DNA from: Collinsella aerofaciens
Lineage (GTDB): Bacteria > Actinomycetota > Coriobacteriia > Coriobacteriales > Coriobacteriaceae
Assembly (NCBI RefSeq): GCF_015561195.1
Contig: NZ_JADMSU010000011.1
Span: 1-47,383, forward strand
Direction of reading: 5' to 3'
Length of the DNA stretch: 47,383 bases
Shown here one piece after another: positions 34,805 through 43,484 of this stretch. The translations under genes were made by a program, and so were the position numbers. How positions within the stretch are numbered: the stretch's first letter is position 1; each line of letters opens with the position of its first letter. The notes beneath the pieces were generated by a model. That model was not told the DNA's origin. It did no database searches and saw nothing but the letters and a program-made list of their open reading frames with translations.

Positions 34805-36076
34805 GTGAACGCGAGCGCCCTCTATGACGTCTTGGTAATCGGCGGCGGGGCTTCAGGCCTCGCCGCCGCCATTACGGCCGCACGCGCTGGCAAAAGCGTC
34901 TGCATCGTTGAGCGCGATGTCGCCTGCGGCCTCAAGCTCCTTGCGACCGGTAACGGCCGCTGCAACCTCTCCAACGAATCGATTGATCCTCAGCGGTATA
35001 ACCACTCCGTATTCGTTGAATCCGTCATGGGCCCCCAGCCCGAACAAGAGCTTATGGGGTTCTTCTCCTCGCTGGGCATCATGACAACCTCCGAGGAAGG
35101 CCGGCTGTACCCGCGCTCCCTTCGCGCCGAATCGGTGCGCGACGCGCTTCTCAACGTTTGCGACCGCCTAGGTATCACCTTAATCTGCGGAGCCAACGTT
35201 GCCTCGGCGCACAAAGCTTCCGAAGGCTGGGCACTCCAAATAGACCGTCCAGCGCGGGCGCTCAAGGCAAAAAAGCACGATGACCGAAAATCGGAGCTCC
35301 GCTCGCTTCGGAAAGCGCTCGCCGATGTCTCTCGCAAGAACGAGGCCCTGCAGGCACATGCCGTAATTATCGCTACGGGCGGCAACCCCACCGGTATCGC
35401 CGATACGTTTCGCCTCCCCCTCACTTCGCTGCGCCCCATCCTCTGCCCCGTATCGGCAACGGTCGTTGGCGATCGGGCGGCACTCAAGACGTTGGATGGC
35501 CTGCGCGTCCGTGCCCGCTTGACGCTCGCCCGCAATCATAATGAGCTCTGGCACGAAGACGGTGAAGTGCTGTTTCGAACCTTCGGTATCTCGGGTGTCG
35601 CTGTCTTCAACCTCTCTCGTCGTATCCAGCACGGCGATACGATCCTGCTCGACGTTTTCCCCGACCTCTCCAAAGACGAGTTGCTCGATATGCTCAACCG
35701 GCGCGTTGAGCTGTTCGGTGACTTTTCACCCCGCGATCCCCGTTGGCTCGACGGCATGCTCGCCCCGCAACTCTCCCGCGTCGCCTGCACAGCGTTCGAG
35801 CAGTGCCATCCAGGCTCCAACGATGTCATCCACCTGGTCTCGATCCTCAAGCACTTTAAGTTGCTCGTCAAGGGAACAGCCGAGGAGCGCTCAGCACAGG
35901 TCACGCGTGGTGGTGTATCTGTCGAGAGTATCTCAACACCCAGCCTACGCGCGCGCAGCGTTGTCGACGCCCCGCTTTACGTTTGCGGTGAAGCGCTCGA
36001 CATCGACGCCGATTGCGGAGGCTTTAACCTTGCGTGGGCCTGGATCTCGGGCATTCGCGCTGCAAGCAGCCTGTAG
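34805..36076 (+). CDS. HI0933/BaiN-family FAD oxidoreductase
   Basis: This NAD(P)/FAD-dependent protein of the HI0933 (YhiN/BaiN-like) family has 423 aa. The dinucleotide motif VIGGGASGLAAAITAARAG is near residues 11-29. The family motif CGLKLLATGNGRCNLSN follows. The C-terminus has ADCGGFNLAWAWISG, which ends the FAD site. Members reduce C=C bonds in some gut bacteria (BaiN in bile-acid metabolism), but most are uncharacterised, so the substrate is not assigned. GTG is the start, immediately after the mrp stop. Confidence 0.88.
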   Translation: MNASALYDVLVIGGGASGLAAAITAARAGKSVCIVERDVACGLKLLATGNGRCNLSNESIDPQRYNHSVFVESVMGPQPEQELMGFFSSLGIMTTSEEGRLYPRSLRAESVRDALLNVCDRLGITLICGANVASAHKASEGWALQIDRPARALKAKKHDDRKSELRSLRKALADVSRKNEALQAHAVIIATGGNPTGIADTFRLPLTSLRPILCPVSATVVGDRAALKTLDGLRVRARLTLARNHNELWHEDGEVLFRTFGISGVAVFNLSRRIQHGDTILLDVFPDLSKDELLDMLNRRVELFGDFSPRDPRWLDGMLAPQLSRVACTAFEQCHPGSNDVIHLVSILKHFKLLVKGTAEERSAQVTRGGVSVESISTPSLRARSVVDAPLYVCGEALDIDADCGGFNLAWAWISGIRAASSL

Positions 36077-36106
36077 CCGCGCAGTCTATAATCAAAAACG
36101 CATTCG

Positions 36107-36130
36107 GGCCGTCTGGAATACCGGACGGCC
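36107..36130 (+). terminator. stem-loop with T-rich tail after the HI0933-like gene
   Basis: GGCCGTC (36107-36113) pairs with GACGGCC (36124-36130), followed by TCTTTCTTGCCTCT. It is 30 bp after the stop and just before the next ribosome site, so it may terminate partially or attenuate. Confidence 0.55.
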
Positions 36131-36156
36131 TCTTTCTTGCCTCTAAGGAGACCTCG

Positions 36157-37797
36157 ATGATCGAAATCACCCAAGTCAACGCGTCGCTCGATGAAGCCGG
36201 CGATGAAAATGTCTGTCTCATTGTTGGCAAGCGAGTCGCCAAGCGCGTCCTACGTTGCAAGGACTCCGAAATCAAGTCCATCGAGCTCCACCGCAAGTCA
36301 ATCGACGCTCGCAAAAAACGAGACGTCCATTTTATCCTGAGCTTTCGTGTTGAGCTGACTAGTCCCCACCTCGAGCGAGAAGCGGTCGACAGCGTTGCCG
36401 AGCGTGACCGCTCGCGCGTACGCGCGATAGAAGACGATGAGCCTTCATTCCCCTCCCCCGCCTCCGACGCACCTCAAGAACGCCCTGCCGTTGTCGGCGC
36501 CGGATGCGCCGGCCTTTTCGCTGCGCTTACGCTCGCCGAAGCAGGTCTTAAGCCCTTGCTCATCGAGCGCGGCGACCCGGCATTTCGCCGCTCGCAGGCG
36601 ATCGACCTCTTTCTAAAGGAGCGCATCCTCGACCCCGAGAGCAATATCCAGTTTGGCCTGGGCGGCGCGGGAACCTTCTCGGACGGCAAACTCAATACGG
36701 GAACCAAAAATCCCGCCCATCGCCTTATCCTCGAAACCTTCGTCGAGGCGGGCGCGCCCCGCGATATTCTGTGGGATGCCAAGCCGCACATTGGCTCCGA
36801 CATCCTTCCCACGGTTGTCACCGCTATATCCCAGCGCATCGAGCAGCTCGGAGGTGTCGTCCGTTATCGAACGAAGCTCGTCGACATTCGCATCGACGTG
36901 TCTGGCGCCATCACCGGTATTGATGTCCAGTCGTCCCAAGACGCCGCTTGCGAGCCAATCGAGACAAAGCACCTCATCCTCGCCTGCGGGCATTCTGCTC
37001 GCGATATTTTTGAGCTCCTTAAGGGCCACAACGTGGCCCTCGCACAAAAGACCTTTGCCATGGGCGTTCGCATCGAGCATCCGCAGCGCGACATCGACCG
37101 AGTCCAATACGGAGCCTCGGCGGGACATCCTGCCCTCGGAGCAGCCCCTTACAAGCTCGTCGCCCATCTTCCCAACGGCCGCAGCGTGTTCTCGTTTTGC
37201 ATGTGCCCCGGCGGGCAGGTTGTCGCCGCCTCTTCCGAGCAGGGCCACCTGTGCGTCAACGGCGCCAGTCTCAATGCCCGCGACGGACGCAACGCAAATG
37301 CCGCCTTGCTCGTTAACGTCACACCCGAGGACCTTCCCAACGATGACCCGCTCGCCGGCATCGAGCTCCAGCGTGCCTGCGAGGCGGCCGCCTATCGCCT
37401 GGGCGGTTCCAACTGGAACGCACCGGCACAGCTCGTCGGAGATTTCCTCGCAGGACGTGCCAGCAAGGCGCCCGGAAAGGTAAAGCCCACCTATCCGCTC
37501 GGTGTGACCTGGACGGCAATTGACGAAGCCCTGCCGCAGCATATCGTCGAGTCGCTCCGCCTGGGACTTCCCCTACTCGGAAAAAAGCTACGCGGCTACG
37601 ACCGCCTCGACGCCGTTCTTACCGGCGTGGAGACCCGCTCGAGCTCACCGGTCACCGTCGCCCGAGACCGAACATGCCATGCCGTGTCGACCCCGGGCCT
37701 CTACCCTTGTGGTGAGGGAGCTGGATATGCCGGCGGCATCATGAGCGCGGCCACCGACGGCATCCGTTGTGCCGAAGCCCTGATCGCAGACCTCTAA
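36157..37797 (+). CDS. uncharacterised FAD-dependent dehydrogenase (COG2509-type)
   Basis: This protein of 546 aa is of the conserved bacterial FAD-dependent dehydrogenase family. An N-terminal domain of about 100 residues, with a lysine/arginine-rich ferredoxin-like feel, precedes the dinucleotide motif VVGAGCAGLFAALTLAEAG. Family motifs include FGLGGAGTFSDGKLNTGTK, LACGHSARDIFELL and the C-terminal LYPCGEGAGYAGGIMSAATDG. The molecular function of the family is not known to me. The ATG has AAGGAG seven bases upstream. It ends the mrp unit before a bidirectional terminator. Confidence 0.88.
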   Translation: MIEITQVNASLDEAGDENVCLIVGKRVAKRVLRCKDSEIKSIELHRKSIDARKKRDVHFILSFRVELTSPHLEREAVDSVAERDRSRVRAIEDDEPSFPSPASDAPQERPAVVGAGCAGLFAALTLAEAGLKPLLIERGDPAFRRSQAIDLFLKERILDPESNIQFGLGGAGTFSDGKLNTGTKNPAHRLILETFVEAGAPRDILWDAKPHIGSDILPTVVTAISQRIEQLGGVVRYRTKLVDIRIDVSGAITGIDVQSSQDAACEPIETKHLILACGHSARDIFELLKGHNVALAQKTFAMGVRIEHPQRDIDRVQYGASAGHPALGAAPYKLVAHLPNGRSVFSFCMCPGGQVVAASSEQGHLCVNGASLNARDGRNANAALLVNVTPEDLPNDDPLAGIELQRACEAAAYRLGGSNWNAPAQLVGDFLAGRASKAPGKVKPTYPLGVTWTAIDEALPQHIVESLRLGLPLLGKKLRGYDRLDAVLTGVETRSSSPVTVARDRTCHAVSTPGLYPCGEGAGYAGGIMSAATDGIRCAEALIADL

Positions 37798-37825
37798 CGC
37801 ACGAATTCCAGCGCGCAAAAGACAT

Positions 37826-37857
37826 AGGCCCCGAGCTCCACAGGGAACTCGGGGCCT
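37826..37857. terminator. bidirectional terminator between convergent genes
   Basis: AGGCCCCGAG (37826-37835) and CTCGGGGCCT (37848-37857) form a 10-bp stem between the plus-strand FAD gene and minus-strand uvrB. Both sides have modest T content. Confidence 0.85.
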
Positions 37858-37862
37858 GTTCG

Positions 37863-40103
37863 CTATTTCTTAAACCGTGCACCCTTGCGCTTTCTGCCCG
37901 ATGCGAACGTGGAACCCTTGCGGGCCTGCGAACGTAAGCGCTCAATCGTCTCGTCCTCAGACGCACCCTCGAGCATCGCCCGAATCTGAACGACAGCATC
38001 GCGCAGGCGCGCCGCCTCCTCAAAGTCCATGGTGGCAGAAGCGTTACGCATATCCTCTTCCATGGTTTCGACGATCCGCACAAGCTCGTCATGCGGCAGT
38101 TCTTCCAACTGCTCCGCAAGTGTCTGCTCGGGCGCCACCGTTTCCGGCACACCGCCCTCGCCCGACTCATCGGGCGTATAGAATGCGCCATGGCCAAGAG
38201 AGTCGCCCTTCGAGCGCCCCTTGGAACCCACGGTTTTTTCGGCCTCGGCAATAAAACTTGAGATGTCGTTGATGGCCTTGCGCACCGTCTTGGGCACAAT
38301 GCCGTGCTCTTCGTTATATGCCATCTGAATCTCGCGACGGCGCTGCGTCTCCTCGATGGCCTCTTTCATCGAATCGGTCACAACGTCCGCATACATGATG
38401 ACTTCACCATCGGCGTTACGGGCCGCGCGGCCAATCGTCTGGATCAGCGAACGGCGGTTGCGCAAGAAGCCTTCCTTATCGGCATCGAGAATTGCCACCA
38501 GTGAGACTTCGGGAAGGTCTAGGCCCTCGCGAAGCAGGTTGATGCCAACGAGAACATCAATCTTTCCCTCGCGCAGCGTTCGCAGGATCTCGACACGGTC
38601 CATCGTCGCTGTATCGGAATGCATGTAATTGACCTTAATGCCGGCATCAAGCAGATGGTCGGTCAGGTCCTCGGCCATGCGCTTGGTGAGCGTGGTCACC
38701 AGCACGCGCTCCTTGCGGGCAACGCGCTCGCGAATCTCGTCCTCAAGATCATCAATCTGCCCACGAACCGGACGAACATCGATCTTGGGGTCGAGCAGAC
38801 CGGTCGGACGAATAATCTGCTCCACGTCGTTTTGGCTCACCCGCAGCTCGTAGTCGCCCGGCGTGGCCGAAACATAGATAAACTGGGGTATCCTTGCCTC
38901 AAACTCATCGAAACGAAGCGGGCGATTATCGAGTGCCGAGGGCAGGCGAAAACCGTGTTCCACCAGCGTTATCTTACGCGAGCGGTCGCCTTCATGCATG
39001 CCGCGGATCTGCGGCACCGTCACATGGCTCTCGTCGATGATACAGAGCATGTCCTTGGGAAAGTAATCGATCAGGGTAAACGGCGGCTCACCCGGCTTGC
39101 GACCGTCCAGATGACGCGAGTAGTTCTCGATGCCGTTGCAAAAGCCCATCGTCTCGAGCATCTCAAGATCATAATCGGTGCGCTGCTGCAGACGCTGCGC
39201 CTCGAGCAACTTGTCGGTCGCCTTGAGCTCGGCCACACGCTTCTCGCACTCTTCACTGATTGATTTCAGAGCGGCCTTGACCTTTGGCTTCTCGGTCACG
39301 TAATGCGAGGCCGGCCAGACGGGAATGGCCTCGTACTCACGAATCATCTCGCCGGTGACCTCATCGATCTCGGCAATCAGCTCGACCTCGTCGCCAAAGA
39401 ACTCAAACCGCAACGGATGCTCGGCATAAGGCGGATACACGTCGACAATATCGCCGCGCACGCGGAACGTGCCGCGCGCTAGGTCATAGTCATTGCGATC
39501 ATATTGAATGTCGATAAGCGCATGGATAAAGTCATCGCGCTCGAGCGGCACCTTCTTGTCGACGTTTGGAGCAAGACCCGCATAGTCCTCAGGAGAGCCA
39601 ATGCCATAGATACACGAGACCGATGCGACAACGATCACATCGCGTCGAGAGAGCAGTGACGCGGTCGCCTGATGGCGCAGCATCTCGACCTCTTCGTTAA
39701 TCGAGGAGTCTTTCTCGATATATGTATCGCTTTGCGGCACATACGCCTCGGGCTGATAGTAGTCGTAGTACGAGACAAAGTAGACCACAGCGTTGTTGGG
39801 AAAGAACTCTTTGAGCTCGCTCGCAAGCTGAGCGGCGAGCGTTTTATTGGGAGCCATGACCAGCGTCGGCTTCCCCAGGGCCTCAATAGTCTTAGCCATA
39901 GTGAAGGTCTTGCCCGAACCAGTCACGCCCAGCAAAACCTGATAGCGATCTCCGTCCCTCACACCCTGCACAAGCGACTCAATGGCCTTAGGCTGAGAAC
40001 CTGCAGGCTCATAAGGAGATACAACCTTAAATGGCACCTCAGAGCCCTCAACGCCAAAACGTTTGAGCTCTCCTCCAACACGCTCAACTTCAAATTCCGC
40101 CAT
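37863..40103 (-). CDS. uvrB: excinuclease ABC subunit UvrB
   Basis: UvrB is the DEAD-like helicase that verifies damage and recruits UvrC (746 aa). The Walker A GVTGSGKT is near residues 59-66. The beta-hairpin [21 protein letters not shown], motif DESH and the UVR domain near the C-terminus are present. It is longer than the usual about 670 aa: an extra N-terminal about 25 residues, a glycine/glutamate-rich linker before the UVR domain and a basic [10 protein letters not shown] tail. The ATG has AGGAG. It is monocistronic; no LexA box is seen, unlike uvrA. Confidence 0.95.
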   Translation of the reverse strand: MAEFEVERVGGELKRFGVEGSEVPFKVVSPYEPAGSQPKAIESLVQGVRDGDRYQVLLGVTGSGKTFTMAKTIEALGKPTLVMAPNKTLAAQLASELKEFFPNNAVVYFVSYYDYYQPEAYVPQSDTYIEKDSSINEEVEMLRHQATASLLSRRDVIVVASVSCIYGIGSPEDYAGLAPNVDKKVPLERDDFIHALIDIQYDRNDYDLARGTFRVRGDIVDVYPPYAEHPLRFEFFGDEVELIAEIDEVTGEMIREYEAIPVWPASHYVTEKPKVKAALKSISEECEKRVAELKATDKLLEAQRLQQRTDYDLEMLETMGFCNGIENYSRHLDGRKPGEPPFTLIDYFPKDMLCIIDESHVTVPQIRGMHEGDRSRKITLVEHGFRLPSALDNRPLRFDEFEARIPQFIYVSATPGDYELRVSQNDVEQIIRPTGLLDPKIDVRPVRGQIDDLEDEIRERVARKERVLVTTLTKRMAEDLTDHLLDAGIKVNYMHSDTATMDRVEILRTLREGKIDVLVGINLLREGLDLPEVSLVAILDADKEGFLRNRRSLIQTIGRAARNADGEVIMYADVVTDSMKEAIEETQRRREIQMAYNEEHGIVPKTVRKAINDISSFIAEAEKTVGSKGRSKGDSLGHGAFYTPDESGEGGVPETVAPEQTLAEQLEELPHDELVRIVETMEEDMRNASATMDFEEAARLRDAVVQIRAMLEGASEDETIERLRSQARKGSTFASGRKRKGARFKK

Positions 40104-40154
40104 GGATACTCCTAACTCATATATCTGCAGTATACGCAGGCGGCAGGCATAGTC

Positions 40155-40736
40155 CTATACGAACCGATCGGGATAGAGGGTCTTATAGCGAACCCAGGCA
40201 TTATTGACACGAATCAGATAAGCCTGAGTTTCAGGGAAGGTAATCGCATTATGGAGTGACGTGTTCTGCTGCGCCCATCCGTCGACATTGCCCATACCGG
40301 CGTTATAGGCGGCAATGGCACTGTCAGTCGACCCGTTAAAATACGCTAGAAGATACGAAAGATACGCACAGCCAAACTCGATATTCGTAGCCGGATCGTT
40401 AAGGTTGTCGGCCGAATACTCGTCACCGTCGACAAGGCCCTTGGCGATCATATCCTGAGCAGTCACGGGCATCAGCTGCATCAATCCCTGAGCACCCTGA
40501 TTCGATTCGGCCTTGGGATCCCAATTCGATTCAGACTTAATGACAGCGCACACCAGATACGGATCCAGATTATGCGAAATACTAGATTGCTTTACATACG
40601 CCTCGTAGTCAATGGGATACAGCGGCTTAAAGAAAGCCGCAGGAGCACACGAGTAAACGAATGAGATAAGGCCGAAGGCAAAAACGGCAGCCAGCGGTAT
40701 AAGGCGATACCACGCAAAGAAACGTGTCTTAGGCAT
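40155..40736 (-). CDS. membrane-anchored lytic transglycosylase (SLT domain)
   Basis: This small protein (193 aa) has an N-terminal membrane segment (residues about 11-30), possibly with a lipobox ending at C30, and a transglycosylase SLT domain. The catalytic glutamate is E69 in IKSESNWDPKA, followed by GAQGLMQLMP and AAYNAGMGNVDGW, as in Slt70-type domains. It likely cleaves peptidoglycan outside the membrane. The start at 40736 was preferred over an ATG six bases upstream because AAGGAGG would abut the latter. It overlaps coaE by 8 bp (ATGCCTAA). Confidence 0.88.
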   Translation of the reverse strand: MPKTRFFAWYRLIPLAAVFAFGLISFVYSCAPAAFFKPLYPIDYEAYVKQSSISHNLDPYLVCAVIKSESNWDPKAESNQGAQGLMQLMPVTAQDMIAKGLVDGDEYSADNLNDPATNIEFGCAYLSYLLAYFNGSTDSAIAAYNAGMGNVDGWAQQNTSLHNAITFPETQAYLIRVNNAWVRYKTLYPDRFV

Positions 40737-41370
40737 CGGCATCCTCCTTATTCGCAGTGTCTATAAACCCATGGCATGCAAGCCATGAGTCAAGCTGCTC
40801 AAAGAGCGAATTATCGCCTGCGGCATTATCAATCACCGTTGTAGCGAGATTGCACAGCGCAGATTCATCAGGCTGGCAAGCAGAACGGGCATCGAAATCA
40901 GATGGCTCCATACCACGATGAATAGCACGCCCGCGACGAACTGCTAAAGGAGCGCTGATAACCAGAATTTCATCAGCCAGGCCAAAAGCATCCTCAAAAC
41001 CAGTCGGGGCAGAAACCTCGACCACCGCAAAGGGATAACGGGGGGACGAAACCGTGCAGCAAACCGGATCAAGAATCCTCAGTGACAGCTGCTCAATGAG
41101 AACGGGGTGCACAATGCTATTGAGCCTCGCGACCGCATCAGGAGAAACAAAAGCTCGAGAAGCGAGGATGTTACGGCGAACGCCGCCCTCCTCGTCCAAA
41201 ATATCCCAGCCAAATTCTTCCGCGAGGGCATTGACGATATCGGAGCCTGGCACATACAGCGATTTGGCAAGCTCGTCCAGATCGATAAGCATGGCGCCAT
41301 GAGATTCGAAATAGCGGCAGGCAGTCGACTTACCCGAAGCAATATTGCCCAAGACAAAAACGGTAAACAT
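40729..41370 (-). CDS. coaE: dephospho-CoA kinase
   Basis: CoaE phosphorylates dephospho-CoA in the last step of CoA synthesis (213 aa). The P-loop GNIASGKST begins at residue 8, followed by the CoaE-like DLDELAKSLYVPGS and LNSIVHPVLIEQL. The lid-domain arginines lie in RRGRAIHRGM. The start is MFTVFVLGN, with GGAGGAC upstream; a longer reading frame running 219 bp further through the 5S terminator region is an artefact. It is upstream of, and translationally coupled to, the transglycosylase. Confidence 0.9.
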   Translation of the reverse strand: MFTVFVLGNIASGKSTACRYFESHGAMLIDLDELAKSLYVPGSDIVNALAEEFGWDILDEEGGVRRNILASRAFVSPDAVARLNSIVHPVLIEQLSLRILDPVCCTVSSPRYPFAVVEVSAPTGFEDAFGLADEILVISAPLAVRRGRAIHRGMEPSDFDARSACQPDESALCNLATTVIDNAAGDNSLFEQLDSWLACHGFIDTANKEDADA

Positions 41371-41497
41371 CAAGTCCTCCCTAACGCCAATGGGAGTTAT
41401 TATCGCGCAAATACAAAAGAAGGACTCAAAATACAGCCAAACAGTAAGACAAGCTAAAAGAAGGCGAGTTCTTGTATTACAGCTCTCTATAAAACGC

Positions 41498-41528
41498 AAA
41501 AAAGGGGGGAGGCCGCGAGGCCTCCCCC
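41498..41528 (-). terminator. rho-independent terminator after the 5S copy
   Basis: GGGGGAGGCC (41505-41514) pairs with GGCCTCCCCC (41519-41528), followed on the minus strand by TTTTTT. A second hairpin, GACGGC/GCCGTC (41544-41560), lies between it and the 5S. Near-identical elements follow the second 5S copy at the window end. Confidence 0.9.
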
Positions 41529-41562
41529 TTCTACAGTTTCGATGACGGCTCGGTGCCGTCCA

Positions 41563-41674
41563 CCGGTCAGCGGCGCCCTGGCCTCCCACGGGCTGACCCC
41601 GCAGTACTCTCGGCGCGATGGGACTTAGCTTCCGGGTTCGGAACGGGACCGGGCGCGCCCCCTTGCTCTGGCCG
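41563..41674 (-). rRNA. rrf: 5S rRNA copy, truncated at its 5' end
   Basis: The minus strand shows conserved 5S features: GGTCCCGTTCCGAACCCGGA, AAGCTAAGTCCCATCGCGCC and GAGAGTACTGCGGGGTCAGC. The 3' strand of helix I would be GCCGCTGACCGG (41563-41574 complement), so the 5' strand should read CCGGTCAGCGGC. Instead only CGGC is present; bases beyond 41674 do not match and become a protein-coding fragment of another gene. No 23S rRNA precedes it. It is therefore an orphan, probably non-functional 5S remnant in the same orientation as the copy at 47350. Confidence 0.82.
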
Positions 41675-41848
41675 TTATCATCTGATCGAGGACGAGGATG
41701 TAACCCGCGCCCGCGTGCGCGAGCTTGCCATCAAGTACTATCCCACGGTCGAGGAGTCGACGAGGAGATTGCCCAGGGATTTGCCGGCGTCCAGCTCTTC
41801 TAGATTCAGATCGAGCATCTCACCGGCAAGCAGATCCAGGAGAAATAG
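41673..41848 (+). pseudogene. C-terminal fragment of a PPOX-family flavoprotein
   Basis: The plus strand reads YHLIEDEDVTRARVRELAIKYYPTVEE, and after a 1-base frameshift near 41757 continues as DEEIAQGFAGVQLF, a TAG, and then IEHLTGKQIQEK with a stop at 41846-41848. This resembles the C-terminus of pyridoxamine-5'-phosphate oxidase-fold (NimA-like) proteins. Head absent, one frameshift and one internal stop: a relic. It begins exactly where the 5S sequence stops. Confidence 0.55.
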
Positions 41849-41880
41849 AGCCACCAAACCGCAAACAATCACAGGCACGC

Positions 41881-42570
41881 AAGCGCGAGCGCTTCTACCA
41901 GCAAAAACTCGAGAAAGCCAACCGCAAGCTGGAGTAGCAGCTCGATCTGATTGCCGAGGCACTGCCCGGCTGCGTGAAAATCAGCAACGACGATGCAACC
42001 TATTCGTTCAAATATGTCTCCGAGCAGTTTGTCGAGGAGGACGCTCTGCAGCAAATCCGTGAAGCCGGACTCTACGCCCCCAGTGCCGGCGGGCGCCAGG
42101 GCCCAGTATTCGTTGTTTGCCAAGACCGTTCGGTCAATGAGCGCCTGGGCAAAATCAAGCGCGCCAACTCCCGACCGCACATGGCAACTGCCACAAACTA
42201 TGTGTCGCGTGAACAGTCAGGCATCGTAGATGACCCCAACATCAAGAACGCCTTCTACGACGCACCCACCGTCATCACCCTCTTTGGACCCAAGAACTTC
42301 CTATTTGCCGTCGAAGACTGCATGGCAGCCGCCGAGAACATGATACTCGCGGCCGATGCGCTTGGAATCGCTTCCTGCTACATCGGCCAGGGCTGGCCCG
42401 CATTCAACGATCCCCACGGCCAGGAAATCCTGCGCCAGTGGAAGATGCCGACCACCCATTACGCCATAGCCCAACTCCTCTTGAGTTACCCGCGCCTAGG
42501 TGACAAACACCCCGCGCCCAAGCCGCGCGAAGACGGACGCATCATCCGTATTGAAAGGGCAAAAGCATAA
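41881..42570 (+). pseudogene. chimera of a coiled-coil/PAS fragment and a truncated nitroreductase
   Basis: The frame starts KRERFYQQKLEKANRKLE, hits TAG (41935-41937), then continues QLDLIAEALPG and ISNDDATYSFKYVSEQF, typical of the helix-PAS region of signalling proteins. Around 42030 it turns into EEDALQQIREAGLYAPSAGGRQGP, the interior of a nitroreductase, which runs normally to its end (YAIAQLLLSYP). The nitroreductase N-terminus with its FMN-binding arginines is missing. The only start after the stop is a GTG at 41974 with no ribosome site, giving 198 codons. It is most likely a decayed fusion product; expression as a short flavoprotein cannot be excluded. Confidence 0.65.
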
Positions 42571-42592
42571 AAACCGCTATTCGGAAACCCGG

Positions 42593-43198
42593 CTATCGCA
42601 CGCGCGGCGTGCGCTTGCGATAGAGGCCATGCCGATTACAGTAGACATAGATCCAGCCGGAGCCGGTCATGTGGAACCGTGGCCAATCAAGCTGCTCGGG
42701 ATAGAGCTTCTTGAGATTCACGCCGTCGCTCGTCACATAGGCGATAAAGCTCACGAAATGCTGTTTAGTCATGGGATGGTTGCCAGCCGTCACGTACCAT
42801 TCGTGTTCCACGCGCTCGATTGAGAAATCGTGTGCCGAGCCCGGCTCGGGCGTCTCGGCCTCCTGCGGCAACATCGTGGACCCGCAGCAGCTAAACGAGC
42901 CCTCACCCGTCGCCACCACCACGTTTCCGCAGATAGGGCACACATAGAATATGCAGCGGCTCATGTTGGCTGCACGGTTGGCGTTGCGACGGACCTCGCC
43001 GCACAGGAGCTCGGCGACCGAGCAACCCAACGCCGAAGCCAGGTCGTCAATCAACGTGATATCAGGAAGGCCGCGGCCGGTCTCCCACTTGCTCACGGCT
43101 TTATCGGTCACGCCGATCTTCTCCGCAAGCGCCGCCTGGGTAAGCCCCCGTTCAGCCCGCAGCTCGCGCAGCGTCTCGGGCGATAGGTAAGTAGACAT
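42593..43198 (-). CDS. XRE-family regulator fused to a superoxide reductase (desulfoferrodoxin) domain
   Basis: This 201-aa protein joins an N-terminal XRE-type helix-turn-helix (residues about 8-66, LTQAALAEKIGVTDKAVSKWE) to a desulfoferrodoxin-like domain. The rubredoxin-type iron site shows C87xxC90 and C104-C105. The superoxide reductase iron site has HPMxxxH (H141, H147), C187xxH190 (YCNRHGLY) and H123 as the probable first histidine, so both iron sites look complete. The HTH suggests DNA binding tuned by redox or superoxide. RBS GGAGA precedes the ATG. Neighbours (nitroreductase relic, aldo/keto reductases) fit a redox-stress setting. That it regulates them is inference. Confidence 0.85.
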   Translation of the reverse strand: MSTYLSPETLRELRAERGLTQAALAEKIGVTDKAVSKWETGRGLPDITLIDDLASALGCSVAELLCGEVRRNANRAANMSRCIFYVCPICGNVVVATGEGSFSCCGSTMLPQEAETPEPGSAHDFSIERVEHEWYVTAGNHPMTKQHFVSFIAYVTSDGVNLKKLYPEQLDWPRFHMTGSGWIYVYCNRHGLYRKRTPRVR

Positions 43199-43225
43199 GT
43201 GCGTCTCCTCTGAGTTATCAAAGCA

Positions 43226-43249
43226 ATAAAACCGGGCGGCGCCTGCCCG
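43226..43249 (-). terminator. small terminator-like hairpin upstream of the XRE-SOR gene
   Basis: CGGGC (43233-43237) pairs with GCCCG (43245-43249), followed on the minus strand by TTTTATT. Its place 30 bp upstream of the gene start suggests insulation from readthrough or attenuation. The rest of 43250-43418 holds no gene that I recognise. Confidence 0.45.
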
Positions 43250-43418
43250 TGAAACTCATTATGAGATGTCTCGTCGCCGATTCCTACCTACGCTCGGTAG
43301 AGTCAGCCGCTGGGTATGAACTGCGGACGGCAAGATAGCATTCACCGATAAACGATGCGGCACCCCGCCGCTTGCGGCATTCTCGGACAGAATTCCCAGC
43401 AACCGTCCCAGAAATGGC

Positions 43419-43453
43419 AAAAAAGCGCCGCCCGGCTCATGGTCTGGCGGCAC
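43419..43453 (-). terminator. rho-independent terminator of the aldo/keto reductase genes
   Basis: GCGCCGCC (43425-43432) pairs with GGCGGCAC (43446-43453) with one wobble, followed on the minus strand by TTTTTT. It lies 32 bp beyond the stop of the first reductase. Confidence 0.8.
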
Positions 43454-43484
43454 CTCATATCAAGCTGCGAATCAACTGTGTCTG

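Noticed and set aside
41371-41589. A 73-residue N-terminal extension of CoaE
   Set aside because: It would read through the 5S terminator and 5S 3' end, and a good ribosome site precedes the internal ATG that matches the family start.
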